This document shows, piece by piece, positions 38,789 to 47,593 of a stretch of DNA of 64,000 nucleotides; position 1 is the stretch's first letter; each line of letters begins with the position of its first letter. The DNA lies in NCBI RefSeq assembly GCF_004114955.1, contig NZ_CP030054.1, forward strand, positions 806,001-870,000, in the 5' to 3' direction. Under the pieces are notes generated by a model. The model did not search any database. It was not told the origin of the DNA and saw nothing but the letters and a program-made list of their open reading frames with translations. The DNA is from Bradyrhizobium guangzhouense. GTDB taxonomy: Bacteria; Pseudomonadota; Alphaproteobacteria; Rhizobiales; Xanthobacteraceae. A program made the position numbers and the translations under genes.

Positions 38789-39724
38789 ATGGCTAGAGCG
38801 CTCAGTTCCCGCGAGATCGATGCGTTTCGGGCTATGATGCAATGTGGGACAACGCTTGCCGCAGCCGAAATTCTAAATACAACGCAACCGTCGGTGAGCC
38901 GGCTGTTGGCGCAAGCGCAAGACGCTGTGAAATTTCGACTGTTCGATTATCGACGGGGCCGTTTGGTTCCAACCCCTGAAGCCAAAATGCTCTTTGAAAT
39001 CGTCCAAAAGCACTATCTTGGCTTGGAAACGATACAGCAAGCCGCTGAAAGTATCAGGTCATCCGGCACCGGCCTATTGCGCATCGCTGCCACTCCGTCC
39101 CTGGCTATGGGCGTTATTCCAACGATCATGAAGGCATTCCGGCAGTCTAGCCCCGGTGTGAGCATCAACCTTCAGACGGGAGGGTCGCTGCAGATCAGAG
39201 ACGGGCTCCTCAATGGCATTTATGATGTTGGCCTGACGACGAGCGGAGCTCATTTCCGAACAGGAGAGTTCGAAATCGAGGTGTGTGACGAATCTGAGGC
39301 CCTATGTGCGGTCTGCGCAAACAGCCCGCTTGCTTCGAAGAAGGAGGTTGCGGTCTCTGATTTTCAAGAGGCAACGCTGCTCACTCTCAATCGTGGAGAC
39401 GATCTAAGTGATTTGTGGCGTCAGACACTCGCGCAGCACGGCGTGAAACCCTCGTCCGAGATCGAGGTCACCTATTCGGCGATCCTCTGTTCGCTCGCCG
39501 CCGCCGACCTTGGCATCGGCGTCGTAAGTCCCTACATCAAACCGCTTATTTCCGATAACGTTCGATTTGTTCGTATTTCGCCGAGAATCTCGGTTAAGAT
39601 GTTCGCAATCTTTCCGGGACATCTTGTGAAGTCATCGCTGTCGCAGCGTTTCACGCGTAGCTTGAAGGAAACGTTCCTGCACAACGACCCCCATGTCGTG
39701 AAGTGCGGCGACTGCACGGAGTAA
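38789..39724 (+). CDS. LysR-family transcriptional regulator
   Basis: 311-residue LysR regulator. N-terminal winged helix: SSREIDAFRAMMQCGTTLAAAEILNTTQPSVSRLLAQAQ with FRLFDYRRGRLVPTPEA. The co-inducer domain follows (LLRIAATPSLAMGVIPTIMKAFRQ). The ATG at 38789 was chosen; a TTG at 38774 is in frame. It sits between the LLM operon and the hydantoinase genes, all on the plus strand, and is the likely pathway regulator. The AT-rich 38735-38785 just upstream may be its operator. Confidence 0.92.
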   Translation: MARALSSREIDAFRAMMQCGTTLAAAEILNTTQPSVSRLLAQAQDAVKFRLFDYRRGRLVPTPEAKMLFEIVQKHYLGLETIQQAAESIRSSGTGLLRIAATPSLAMGVIPTIMKAFRQSSPGVSINLQTGGSLQIRDGLLNGIYDVGLTTSGAHFRTGEFEIEVCDESEALCAVCANSPLASKKEVAVSDFQEATLLTLNRGDDLSDLWRQTLAQHGVKPSSEIEVTYSAILCSLAAADLGIGVVSPYIKPLISDNVRFVRISPRISVKMFAIFPGHLVKSSLSQRFTRSLKETFLHNDPHVVKCGDCTE

Positions 39725-39962
39725 GCCCCCTAGCGGGATTTCGGATCGAGCTAGGCAACTCTCGCGGGCCGACGTGCCCGCCAAACAATCCCAATGCTAT
39801 ATCACCCGCGTATAGAGCGTGCAGCAAGAAGAATTGGCTGACGCGTTTAGCCTGACTTAATGTCCCGCAGAATGCCCGAGCTGGTGCGACTGTCGCGCAG
39901 CGCTTCGTGGGCGAGTGCAAGACCGTAGGGCAAGGCCGCGGGCGCTCCAAGGAGACTGACAC

Positions 39963-41558
39963 GTGCTTGATGCAATCCAGCTTGAATTGATTTGGCGAAG
40001 GCTGATTTCTCTGACTGAAGAGGCCGCTACGACGCTGCTGCGTACCTCCTTCTCATCCGTCGTTCGCGAGTCTAATGATTTTGCGTGCGTTCTCATGGAT
40101 GCCGAAGGACGCTCGTTAGCGCAACCCGCTAACAGCATTCCATCCTTTATCGGTACCGTTCCGCGGACGGTTCGTGGCTTTCTCAAACAGTTTCCACATG
40201 AGACCCTCTCCGAGGGCGATATCCTGATCACCAACGATGTCTGGCTTGGCACCGGCCATCTGCCCGATATCACGGTAGCCAAGCCCATTTTCTTGAATGG
40301 CAATATTGTTGCGTTCGCTGGGTCGGTCACGCACGCTCCTGACATTGGTGGACGCATCCGTTCTGCCGATGCACGCGAGGTGTACGAGGAGGGATTCCAA
40401 ATCCCAATGATGAAGGTGGTTGAGGCGGGTCGAATGAACCGCACATTTGAAAGCCTGCTTCGCCAGAACGTTCGTACGCCAGATCAGACGGTAGGCGACC
40501 TTTATGCGCAGTTTTCTGCACTGCATCTGATGGAGGTGCGCCTCATTTCTTTGCTAAAGGAGTGGGAGCTCCGTTCATTCTCCGAAGTGTCTCAACAGAT
40601 CCGCGGTCGGACGGAAGCCGCGATGCGGCGTGCGATTTCCGCAATACCGGATGGCGTCTATCATGCCACCGCCGTCAGCGATGGATTTGAAAATAGCATC
40701 GTGTTGCGGATGGCGCTTAAAGTTCATGGTGATGAAATCGAGGTTGATTACCGAGGTACAGATCCTCAAGTGCAGCGCTCCATCAACGTCTGCGCTGCTT
40801 ATACGACGGCATACACTGCCTATGGAATCAAAGCCGTTCTTACGCCCGACACGCCAAACAATGACGGTGCGTTGGAACCGCTCAATATTCATGCACCTCT
40901 TGGCTCAATTCTTAATTCAAAGCCGCCCGCAGCGGGCGGGGCACGCGCACTTATCGGACATTTCCTGCCGGCGATGGTCTTGCGTGCGCTGTCACAAGTC
41001 GTGCCGGAGAGAGTCATCTCCGACGTCGGCTCACCTCTCTGGTGCGTAAACCTGGCCGGCGTCAAAGAGGATGGAAAGACTTTCGCTAACTTATTCTTCC
41101 TGAACGGAGGCTATGGGGCCAGCGCGGCCTCGGACGGCGCAAGCGTGTTGTCTTGGCCGAGCAACATTTCCTCCACGCCCGTCGAGGTGCTGGAACGAAC
41201 CGCGCCGATCAGAATTTGCCACCGCCGAATCCGATCGCGGACAGCGGGCAGCGGTCGGTTCACAGGGGGGGCTGGGCAGGAGTTTCTCTTCGAGAATCTA
41301 AATAAAGGGCCTACCATAATTTCCTTTATGGCTGAACGAACTAAGCCAGAAGCTGTGGCGAATGGCTTAGCAGGCGGCGATCCCGGCGCTGCCGGTGAGA
41401 TCCAGATCAACACCGTTCGGGTTGATCCCAAGATACAACACACTATCGACTTTGGTGCCCGCGTTCTGCTGCGCACACCTGGCGCTGGCGGATTTGGTGT
41501 TCCGATCCGCGCTCAGGAAGCGCTGGCCGAAGCCGATGGCGCCAAAGATTTTGTATAA
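39963..41558 (+). CDS. hyuB: Hydantoinase B / oxoprolinase family protein
   Basis: 531-residue HyuB-type subunit. Family motifs are TSFSSVVRESNDFACVLMD, GDILITNDVWLGTGHLPDI, PDIGGRIRSADAREVYEEG and the later DYRGTDPQVQRSINVC, GALEPLNIHAPLGSILN and SGRFTGGAGQE. With HyuA it hydrolyses a lactam or hydantoin bond with ATP, or carboxylates a ketone; the family includes 5-oxoprolinase, N-methylhydantoinase and acetone/acetophenone carboxylase. The GTG at 39963 follows AAGGAG. The hyuA gene begins 17 bases after its stop. Confidence 0.92.
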   Translation: MLDAIQLELIWRRLISLTEEAATTLLRTSFSSVVRESNDFACVLMDAEGRSLAQPANSIPSFIGTVPRTVRGFLKQFPHETLSEGDILITNDVWLGTGHLPDITVAKPIFLNGNIVAFAGSVTHAPDIGGRIRSADAREVYEEGFQIPMMKVVEAGRMNRTFESLLRQNVRTPDQTVGDLYAQFSALHLMEVRLISLLKEWELRSFSEVSQQIRGRTEAAMRRAISAIPDGVYHATAVSDGFENSIVLRMALKVHGDEIEVDYRGTDPQVQRSINVCAAYTTAYTAYGIKAVLTPDTPNNDGALEPLNIHAPLGSILNSKPPAAGGARALIGHFLPAMVLRALSQVVPERVISDVGSPLWCVNLAGVKEDGKTFANLFFLNGGYGASAASDGASVLSWPSNISSTPVEVLERTAPIRICHRRIRSRTAGSGRFTGGAGQEFLFENLNKGPTIISFMAERTKPEAVANGLAGGDPGAAGEIQINTVRVDPKIQHTIDFGARVLLRTPGAGGFGVPIRAQEALAEADGAKDFV

Positions 41559-41575
41559 GAAGGGTTAGATCCGAT

Positions 41576-43699
41576 ATGTACTCGCTTGGTATCGATATTG
41601 GCGGCACGTTCACCGACATTGTCCTCTATTGCACTGATGATGGTCGCGTTGTCGCACACAAGGAGCTGACGACGCCCCATGATCCAACAATTGGAGCCCT
41701 CGCCGGCGTAAAGCAGGTCGTTAACGCCAGCGGCACCGATCCCGATCAGATTGGTCGCGTGGTCCATGCGACAACGTTGTTCACTAACGCTCTCATCGAG
41801 CGTCGTGGCGCAAGGACCGGATTGATCACAACGAGCGGCTTTAGGGATACGCTCGACTTACAGCGGGAGTTTAAATACGATCTGTATGATCTATTTCTGA
41901 AATTGCCAAAACCATTGATTGAGCAGGATGATCGCGTTGAAGTTAATGAACGCACCTTGTTCAACGGGCACATCCAGCATCCACTCAACGAAGACGAACT
42001 TCTAATAAAAACACGCCGGCTGCTCGACAGGGGCGTCACTTCGCTGGCAGTTTCATTCTTGCATTCATATGCCAATGGGACAAATGAACTGCGAGCCAAG
42101 AGCCTAATCGAGCGGCATTTCCCACAAGTCCAACTGTCGATCTCGTCCGAGGTCTGCCCACAAATCCGGGAGTACGAACGAACGTCAACGACCGCCGCGA
42201 ACGCGTATATCAAGCCCATTGCAGACAAATATTTGCGTGAACTCGAGGTGCAGCTAAAGGCCTTTGGAATACCAGGAGCACTTTTCATGATGCTCTCAAA
42301 CGGCGGATTGACGCATATCGAGGAAGCGCGCCGTACGCCGATCGAACTGTTGGAGTCGGGGCCGGCTGCTGGCACATTGGTGGCCGCGTATTTCGGCAAA
42401 CGCTCCGGATTTGACAATGTGCTTGCCTTCGACATGGGCGGGACAACTGCAAAGCTTGGCGTGATTGAGAACGGCGAGCCCCTGATCGCGTATCAGTTTG
42501 AAGCGGCTCGCCAGAAGCGGTTCGCCCCAGGAAGCGGATTGCCGGTGAACATCTCGACTGTTGAGCTTATCGAAATCGGTGCGGGCGGCGGGAGCATCGC
42601 ACATGTTGATGAGCTAGGAATGCTCAAGGTGGGGCCGCAAAGTGCGGGATCGCGACCTGGCCCCGCCTGCTACCCGAACGGCGGAACTGCGCCAACGGTT
42701 ACCGATGCAAACGTTGTTTCGGGGGCGATTGACGTTGATAACTTTGCCGGTGGCACTATGGTTTTGCGCCGCGGAGCTGCAGAGGCGGCGCTCACAGGCG
42801 TCGGGCACGCCATAGAGATGCCATTCATCAAAGTGGCGAATGGCATTCAGGCCATTGTTAACGAGACGATGGCAGCCGCCGCGCGTGTCCATGTTGCTGA
42901 GCGAGGCCACGATATAACTAAGTACAAGCTCATCGTGACGGGCGGTGGCGGCCCGATGCACGGTTGTGACGTCGCCAGACGTCTCGGCATCAAACAGGTT
43001 ATCTGTCCGCCGAATGCTGGCGTCGCGTCGGCACTCGGCTTGTTGATTGCACCCGCGCGTGTTGATCGCTCGAGAACGCTTGGCGCCCTGCTGGGATCGA
43101 TGGAAATCGAGAAACTCGAAGCAGCCTTCAGGCGCCTGGAAGACGACACAAGGCGCGTGATTGCGCAGGCCAGATCTCCGCACAGTACACTTCAGATGGA
43201 GCGCCGCGCCGACATTCGCTTTGTGGGCCAAGGGTCGGAGCTGGTAACAGGACTGCCCGTTGGACCCTACAGCGAGAGCGAACGTGAAACTATTCGCGCT
43301 GCGTTCATCCAGACCTATAAAGGTATCTTCGGCGATATCATACCCGATCTTGATCTTGAGATTATGAACATCCGTGTAACCCTGAAAGAAGTACGAGAAC
43401 CCGCGAAACTTGGTCGGATGGAAGACCCTCCTCGCTCGGAGGGATCTCGCTATCGACCCGTGTATGATGATGCAACTCGCGCTTGGGTTAAAGTCCCAGT
43501 TCTTCGACGATCGGAACTCGGGATTGCAGGATCGATCGAAGGCCCGGCCCTTTTGGATGAGCAATCATCAACACTAGTTGTGCCGCGCGGGAGCCGCATG
43601 ACGTTGGACGCCTCTGGCAATGTCATTGTTCAGCTCAGGGATGATGGTGACAGTGTTACCGTTCCAGTAGCAGAGCACGCCACCGAAATCGGGGCGTAG
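41576..43699 (+). CDS. hyuA: Hydantoinase A / oxoprolinase family protein
   Basis: 707-residue ATP-dependent HyuA subunit. The actin-like ATPase motifs are YSLGIDIGGTFTDIVL (start), VVHATTLFTNALIERRGARTGLITT, VLAFDMGGTTAKLGVI, EIGAGGGSIAHVD and the metal-binding GPACYPNGGTAPTVTDANVVSG. AGAAGGG lies upstream of the ATG. Together with HyuB it is the core of the proposed lactam/hydantoin step. The transcript probably once ran on to the flavin reductase and aldehyde dehydrogenase genes before the IS66 insertion, 266 bases downstream. Confidence 0.94.
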   Translation: MYSLGIDIGGTFTDIVLYCTDDGRVVAHKELTTPHDPTIGALAGVKQVVNASGTDPDQIGRVVHATTLFTNALIERRGARTGLITTSGFRDTLDLQREFKYDLYDLFLKLPKPLIEQDDRVEVNERTLFNGHIQHPLNEDELLIKTRRLLDRGVTSLAVSFLHSYANGTNELRAKSLIERHFPQVQLSISSEVCPQIREYERTSTTAANAYIKPIADKYLRELEVQLKAFGIPGALFMMLSNGGLTHIEEARRTPIELLESGPAAGTLVAAYFGKRSGFDNVLAFDMGGTTAKLGVIENGEPLIAYQFEAARQKRFAPGSGLPVNISTVELIEIGAGGGSIAHVDELGMLKVGPQSAGSRPGPACYPNGGTAPTVTDANVVSGAIDVDNFAGGTMVLRRGAAEAALTGVGHAIEMPFIKVANGIQAIVNETMAAAARVHVAERGHDITKYKLIVTGGGGPMHGCDVARRLGIKQVICPPNAGVASALGLLIAPARVDRSRTLGALLGSMEIEKLEAAFRRLEDDTRRVIAQARSPHSTLQMERRADIRFVGQGSELVTGLPVGPYSESERETIRAAFIQTYKGIFGDIIPDLDLEIMNIRVTLKEVREPAKLGRMEDPPRSEGSRYRPVYDDATRAWVKVPVLRRSELGIAGSIEGPALLDEQSSTLVVPRGSRMTLDASGNVIVQLRDDGDSVTVPVAEHATEIGA

Positions 43700-43909
43700 G
43701 GCTCTAATATGCAGGCCTGTCACGTCACGGCAGTCGCGTGGCGCCGCAGGATGTCATGCCGGGAGGCCTTCGGATCTCGAAGTCAACCAAGGCGCGAGGC
43801 AAGCTCTCGGATGGAAACGATCATACTCGCCCCCTCAGTCGCGTTCGTATGCATGCTCTAGCGACACCACCGGGCGGCAACGCGCGAGCCAGGAGGTGTC
43901 GAGCACGAT

Positions 43910-43955
43910 CCGCCGATCGATCGGCGGTGTTGTGCGGTAGAACGGTTTTCTACCG
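43910..43955. repeat. Perfect palindrome and hairpin next to the IS66 insertion site
   Basis: CCGCCGATCGATCGGCGG (43910-43927) is a perfect 18-base palindrome. It is followed by a hairpin with stem CGGTAGAA (43935-43942) and TTCTACCG (43948-43955) around a 5-base loop. Only two bases separate the hairpin from the target duplication. It may be a terminator without a T-run for hyuBA, or the end of an older element. Confidence 0.5.
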
Positions 43956-43957
43956 TT

Positions 43958-43965
43958 GCCCTTCT
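43958..43965. repeat. Target-site duplication of the IS66 element, left copy
   Basis: GCCCTTCT is found immediately before the left terminal repeat and again immediately after the right one (47140-47147). Eight bases is the known target duplication length of the IS66 family. Confidence 0.95.
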
Positions 43966-44049
43966 GTAACCGGCATGAGCCCCCCACCTGGGCATCGCGC
44001 GAATGAGCTGCGATACAGCCTGGCATGAACTGTTTTTTGGAGGTGGGCT

Positions 44050-44523
44050 ATGGCAGATGCCATGCATGAAGCCAGGCTTGATGCCAGGCAGGAAAGCGGC
44101 TCCTATCGTCGGATCGAGGTGATCACAGGGCAGCGTCGACGACGGCGCTGGACGGCTGAAGAGAAGGCTCGGATCGTGGCCGAGAGCTTCGAGGAAGGGG
44201 CCAATATTTCCGAGGTCGCTCGGCGCCATGGCGTTGTCCGTGGGTTGCTGACGGTGTGGCGGCGCAAGTTCGCGACGGCAGTGAGCTTTCAGGCGCCAGG
44301 CTTCGTGCCGGTCCGGATCGCTTCCGAGAGCGGTCCGGCGACGGCAGACGAGTCGGACCGGTTAGCGTGCGCGCATAAGGTGCCGCCGCAGATGGCATCG
44401 GCTCCAGGCAAGCTTGGCGGAATGATCGAGATCGAGCTGGGCGGGGCACGCATCCGGGTCGAGCCCGGAGTGGAGCTGGCGACGCTTTCGACAGTGCTAT
44501 CGGCGCTTCGGGGCATCCGTTGA
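44050..44523 (+). CDS. tnpA: IS66 family TnpA (Orf1)
   Basis: 157-residue accessory transposition protein. It has a helix-turn-helix region (RRWTAEEKARIVAESFEEGANISEVARRHGVVRGLLTVWRRKF as consecutive motifs) of the IS3/IS66 OrfA type, and the conserved IEIELGGARIRVEPGVE tail. GGAGGTG lies before the ATG at 44050. The stop overlaps the TTG start of tnpB. Confidence 0.93.
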   Translation: MADAMHEARLDARQESGSYRRIEVITGQRRRRRWTAEEKARIVAESFEEGANISEVARRHGVVRGLLTVWRRKFATAVSFQAPGFVPVRIASESGPATADESDRLACAHKVPPQMASAPGKLGGMIEIELGGARIRVEPGVELATLSTVLSALRGIR

Positions 44524-44874
44524 TTGCATTACGGTCTGACCTCAAGGTGGTGCTGGCGGCACAGCCAGTCGACTTTCGCAAGTCGGTGCACACGCTGTCG
44601 GCGCTGGTGAGCGAAGCGTTGCACGCGAACCTCGTATTGCGGCGACATCTTCGTGTTCCGCAGCAAGCGCGCGGACAGAGTGAAGCTTCTGGCATGGGAT
44701 GGTAGCGGCATGGTGCTGGTGACGAAGTGGCTGCACCAGGGACACTTCACCTGGCCGCCGGTCCGCGACGGCGTGGTGCATCTGAGTGCGACACAACTCG
44801 CGATGCTGCTCGACGGACTTGAGTGGACGCGTGTTTCACACAAGCCTGTGAAGCAGCCGGCCGTTGTCGGCTGA
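44520..44874 (+). pseudogene. tnpB: IS66 family TnpB (Orf2), frameshifted
   Basis: The N-terminal part reads MIALRSDLKVVLAAQPVDF then RKSVHTLSALVSEALHAN in one frame, from TTG at 44520. The rest (CGDIFVFRSKRADRVKLLAW and on to KQPAVVG) is in the next frame, ending at TGA 44872. The switch falls near 44630, where AACCTCGTATTGC looks like the family's AACCCGTATTGC with one extra base. A normal TnpB is about 117 residues. The frame-1 product would stop at 61 residues. Sequencing error or programmed slippage are alternatives, but no slippery run is present. Confidence 0.8.
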
Positions 44875-44924
44875 GAGGCGAAGATTTTGCTGGAGCCTGT
44901 GATGGGCGGATATATCGTTCGATC

Positions 44925-46484
44925 ATGGCGATTCGTCCCGAAGCTCTTCCGACCGATGCAGCGGCTCTGGCCGAGATGGTGCTCGCGCTTGACGCCGAGA
45001 ACGAGAAGCTACGTGTGGCGATGCAGACGCTGAAGGAGATGATCTTCGGCAAGCGCTCAGAGCGGCTGGCGGCGATCGTGGCCGAGCAGCTCGCGCTCGA
45101 ACTGGACGATCTCGCGACTGGCGTCACATCACCTGCGCCAGCCAACGACGATTTGCCTGCGACGAAGCCGGCTGGGAAGCCGCGCAAGAAGGCGAGGCGC
45201 AACATCGGCGCGCTACCCAAGCATTTGCCTCGCTGCGAGCAGGTGCTCGAGCCAGACACGACAGCGTGCCCGTGCTGCCAGGGCCTTCTGCACCGGATCG
45301 GCGAGGATGTGAGCGAGGTACTGGACGTGATCCCGGCGATCCTGCGGGTACTGCGCACGATTCGTCCCAAATACGCCTGCCGCGGCTGCACCGACGGCGT
45401 GGTGCAGGCGAAGGTGCTGCCGCGTCTGATCGACAGCGGCATGGCATCGACGGCACTCGTGGCTCACGTGGTGATCTCGAAGTTCGCCTGGTATCTGCCG
45501 CTGTACCGCCAGGTGCAGATCCTGGCCGGTCAGGGCCTTCATCTCGACCGCGCGACGCTCGCCGGCTGGGTGAAGCGTGCGGCATGGTGGCTTAAGAGTC
45601 TTTATGAGCTTCAGCTGCGGACGATCCAGGCTTCGCCGCGGCTGTTCTGCGACGAGACGCCGATGCCGGTGCTCGATCCCGGACGACATCGCACTCGTAT
45701 CTGCCAGTTCTGGGCGCATGCGATGGATGATCGCCCATGGGGTGGCCCATCGCCGCCGGCGGTCGCCTATGTGTTTGCGGATGGCCGCGGCACCGAGGAG
45801 ATCGCCGGGCAATTGGCCGGCTTCTCCGGCATTCTGCAGGTGGATGGCTATGCCGCCTACAAAGCGCTTGCCCGCGGTCAAGGCGGGGCGATCCAGCTGG
45901 CTTTTTGTCTCGCGCATGCCCGACGCAAATTCGTCGAGGTGTACAAGACGATGCAGTCGCCGTTCGCTCACGAAGTGATCGAGCGCCTGCAAGCGGTCTA
46001 CGCCATCGAGGCCGAGATCCGTGGCTTGAGCGCCGAACAGCGGCTTGCCGCCCGCCGCACCAGGTCCGCACCGCTGATGGAGGTGCTGAAGGCGCGACTG
46101 ACCTCGATGCTCGACCACCTGTTCTCCCAATCGAAGCTAGTGGAGGCCATCAACTATACGCTCAATCACTGGGACGGACTGACGCTATTTCTCCGCGATG
46201 GCCGCGTCGAGGTCGACAGCAACACCGTCGAGCGTTCAATGCGCCCGATTGCGATGGGGCGCCGTAACTCATTGTTCAGCGGCAGCGAGGGCGGCGCCGA
46301 GAGCTGGGCAATCCTTGCGTCGCTGGTCAATACGGCAAAGCTCCACGAACTCGATCCGCAGGCCTATCTGGCCGATGTGCTGGAGCGCATCGTCTCCGGT
46401 CAGACCAAGAGCCACCAGCTGCACGAACTTCTCCCCTGGAACTGGAAGGCGACCCGCGAGCTCAGCGCACGGGTGGCCGCATGA
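44925..46484 (+). CDS. tnpC: IS66 family transposase (TnpC, Orf3)
   Basis: 519-residue DDE transposase. An N-terminal leucine-zipper-like helix (ALAEMVLALDAENEKLRVAMQTLKEM in pieces) precedes IFGKRSERL and a CxxC zinc-binding part (CPCCQGLLHRIGEDVSEVLDVIP, CRGC). The catalytic domain has CDETPMPVLDPG (first D), LQVDGYAAYKAL (second D) and DSNTVERSMRPIAMGRRN (E). Intact. The ATG at 44925 was chosen by family length; an upstream frame overlaps tnpB. The stop overlaps the next gene by ATGA. Confidence 0.95.
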   Translation: MAIRPEALPTDAAALAEMVLALDAENEKLRVAMQTLKEMIFGKRSERLAAIVAEQLALELDDLATGVTSPAPANDDLPATKPAGKPRKKARRNIGALPKHLPRCEQVLEPDTTACPCCQGLLHRIGEDVSEVLDVIPAILRVLRTIRPKYACRGCTDGVVQAKVLPRLIDSGMASTALVAHVVISKFAWYLPLYRQVQILAGQGLHLDRATLAGWVKRAAWWLKSLYELQLRTIQASPRLFCDETPMPVLDPGRHRTRICQFWAHAMDDRPWGGPSPPAVAYVFADGRGTEEIAGQLAGFSGILQVDGYAAYKALARGQGGAIQLAFCLAHARRKFVEVYKTMQSPFAHEVIERLQAVYAIEAEIRGLSAEQRLAARRTRSAPLMEVLKARLTSMLDHLFSQSKLVEAINYTLNHWDGLTLFLRDGRVEVDSNTVERSMRPIAMGRRNSLFSGSEGGAESWAILASLVNTAKLHELDPQAYLADVLERIVSGQTKSHQLHELLPWNWKATRELSARVAA

Positions 46485-47107
46485 CCCGCCGCCGCCGTTC
46501 ATCATCTTCATCATCGATGGCGGCAGCCGCGATGCCGCTCGACGAACTTGAGCCTTGGCTACAGGCTCGTGCCGAGCAGCATCCCGTCGCCACCAGTCTT
46601 CCCATGCTCGACGGCTATGTCGCCGCGATCGTGGCCGGGCCGGTGTCGATGAGTCCGCTCGACTGGATCTGTCCGCTGCTCGCCATCGACGCCGACGCAT
46701 TCAACCATGGCGGCACGCCGGAGTTCGCCGCGATTTCGGCCGTCGCGCTGCGCCACAACGACATCAGTAATGTTCTTTCCACCGCACCACATCGGTTCGC
46801 ACCGGTCCATGGCCGCAAGCCGAATGGCGACGTTGATGCGCGGCCGTGGTGTCAGGGATTCCATGCCGCCATGCGGTTGCGACTATCAGCCTGGGGCCCA
46901 CTGCTCGACGTCAGCAACATACACCACGGCTTGCTCCTGCCCATCCTGCTGCATTGCGTCGACGATCAAGGGCGTCCACTGCTTGGACCACCAAGGAAAG
47001 GCCGCGAGACCGAGGAATTCCTGCGCAACGCCCATGCCGACATTCCGGACGTCGTCGAGGCCATGCGTCAGTACTGGATGCCGACCCGCTACGCTCGCAC
47101 AGGCTGA
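46481..47107 (+). CDS. UPF0149/YecA-like protein carried by the IS66 element
   Basis: 208-residue protein resembling the YecA/UPF0149 family. Seen are LPMLDGYVAAIVAGPVSMSPLDWICPLL and WCQGFHAAMRLRLSAWGPLLD, the usual conserved blocks. A low-complexity N-terminus (RRRRSSSSSSMAAAA) precedes them. The C-terminal SEC-C zinc motif of some family members is absent. It overlaps tnpC by ATGA and ends 32 bases before the right terminal repeat, so it is part of the element. Its role in transposition is unknown. Confidence 0.82.
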   Translation: MTRRRRSSSSSSMAAAAMPLDELEPWLQARAEQHPVATSLPMLDGYVAAIVAGPVSMSPLDWICPLLAIDADAFNHGGTPEFAAISAVALRHNDISNVLSTAPHRFAPVHGRKPNGDVDARPWCQGFHAAMRLRLSAWGPLLDVSNIHHGLLLPILLHCVDDQGRPLLGPPRKGRETEEFLRNAHADIPDVVEAMRQYWMPTRYARTG

Positions 47108-47139
47108 TCACTGCAGACGTGGGAGCTCATACCGGTTAC

Positions 47140-47147
47140 GCCCTTCT
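47140..47147. repeat. Target-site duplication of the IS66 element, right copy
   Basis: GCCCTTCT, identical to 43958-43965. Confidence 0.95.
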
Positions 47148-47593
47148 GTGCGTCCCTCCCGAACTCGGCCGCCAGCCTCAGAGGTCGGCGCTCCTTTTTT
47201 CTGAGGAGTGAATGGCTACCGTCGCGGTTTGAGAGCGGCTTGGCTCGAGGATGAACGGATTCTGCGTAGGGGACTCCGAAGCATCGTCGCCTGGTCATCG
47301 TGACCGTTGGAGACCACCGGGCTGCCTAACACAGCTGGCATTTGAGGCGCCCGTGACCACGGATGAGTGGCGTTGGTAGGAGTATAATCAACGGTCAATG
47401 GCAATCAGCGCGCTGCGCGCCGCGCGCGGAACATGCGAGTTTGGTGCAACTATGCCTGATCCGAATACATGCCTTCAGTATCTCAATTGGATGAAGGCCA
47501 ATGGCAATGATACGTCTTTGTTCGCTGTGGACGGGGCCGTCCTTCGCCACCGCTATCATGCTTTCGCTGGTACCTCAAAGGAGGGTCCATTAG
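47148..47593. other. Region between the IS66 element and the flavin reductase gene
   Basis: 446 bases without a supported gene. On the minus strand an open frame from 47298 continues, if the IS and one duplication are removed, to a stop at 43835 (about 93 codons); I do not recognise it. TATAAT occurs at 47383-47388 without a clear -35 box. AAAGGAGGG precedes the ATG at 47594. Confidence 0.4.

Larger units (their letters stand above)
43966..47139 (+). mobile_element. Complete IS66-family insertion sequence, 3174 bp
   Basis: Terminal inverted repeats: left GTAACCGGCATGAGCCCCC at 43966, and the right end reads inward GTAACCGGTATGAGCTCCC from 47139. They match at 17 of 19 positions, and both start with the GTAA typical of the family. 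Exact 8-base target duplications flank it. It holds tnpA, a frameshifted tnpB, tnpC and a fourth gene (YecA-like), all overlapping on the plus strand. It lies between hyuA and the flavin reductase gene, inside the catabolic cluster. Confidence 0.95.

Noticed and set aside
44600..44660. Programmed frameshift in tnpB
   Set aside because: No slippery heptamer, run of A or T, or downstream pseudoknot is apparent; a single inserted base explains the two frames more simply.
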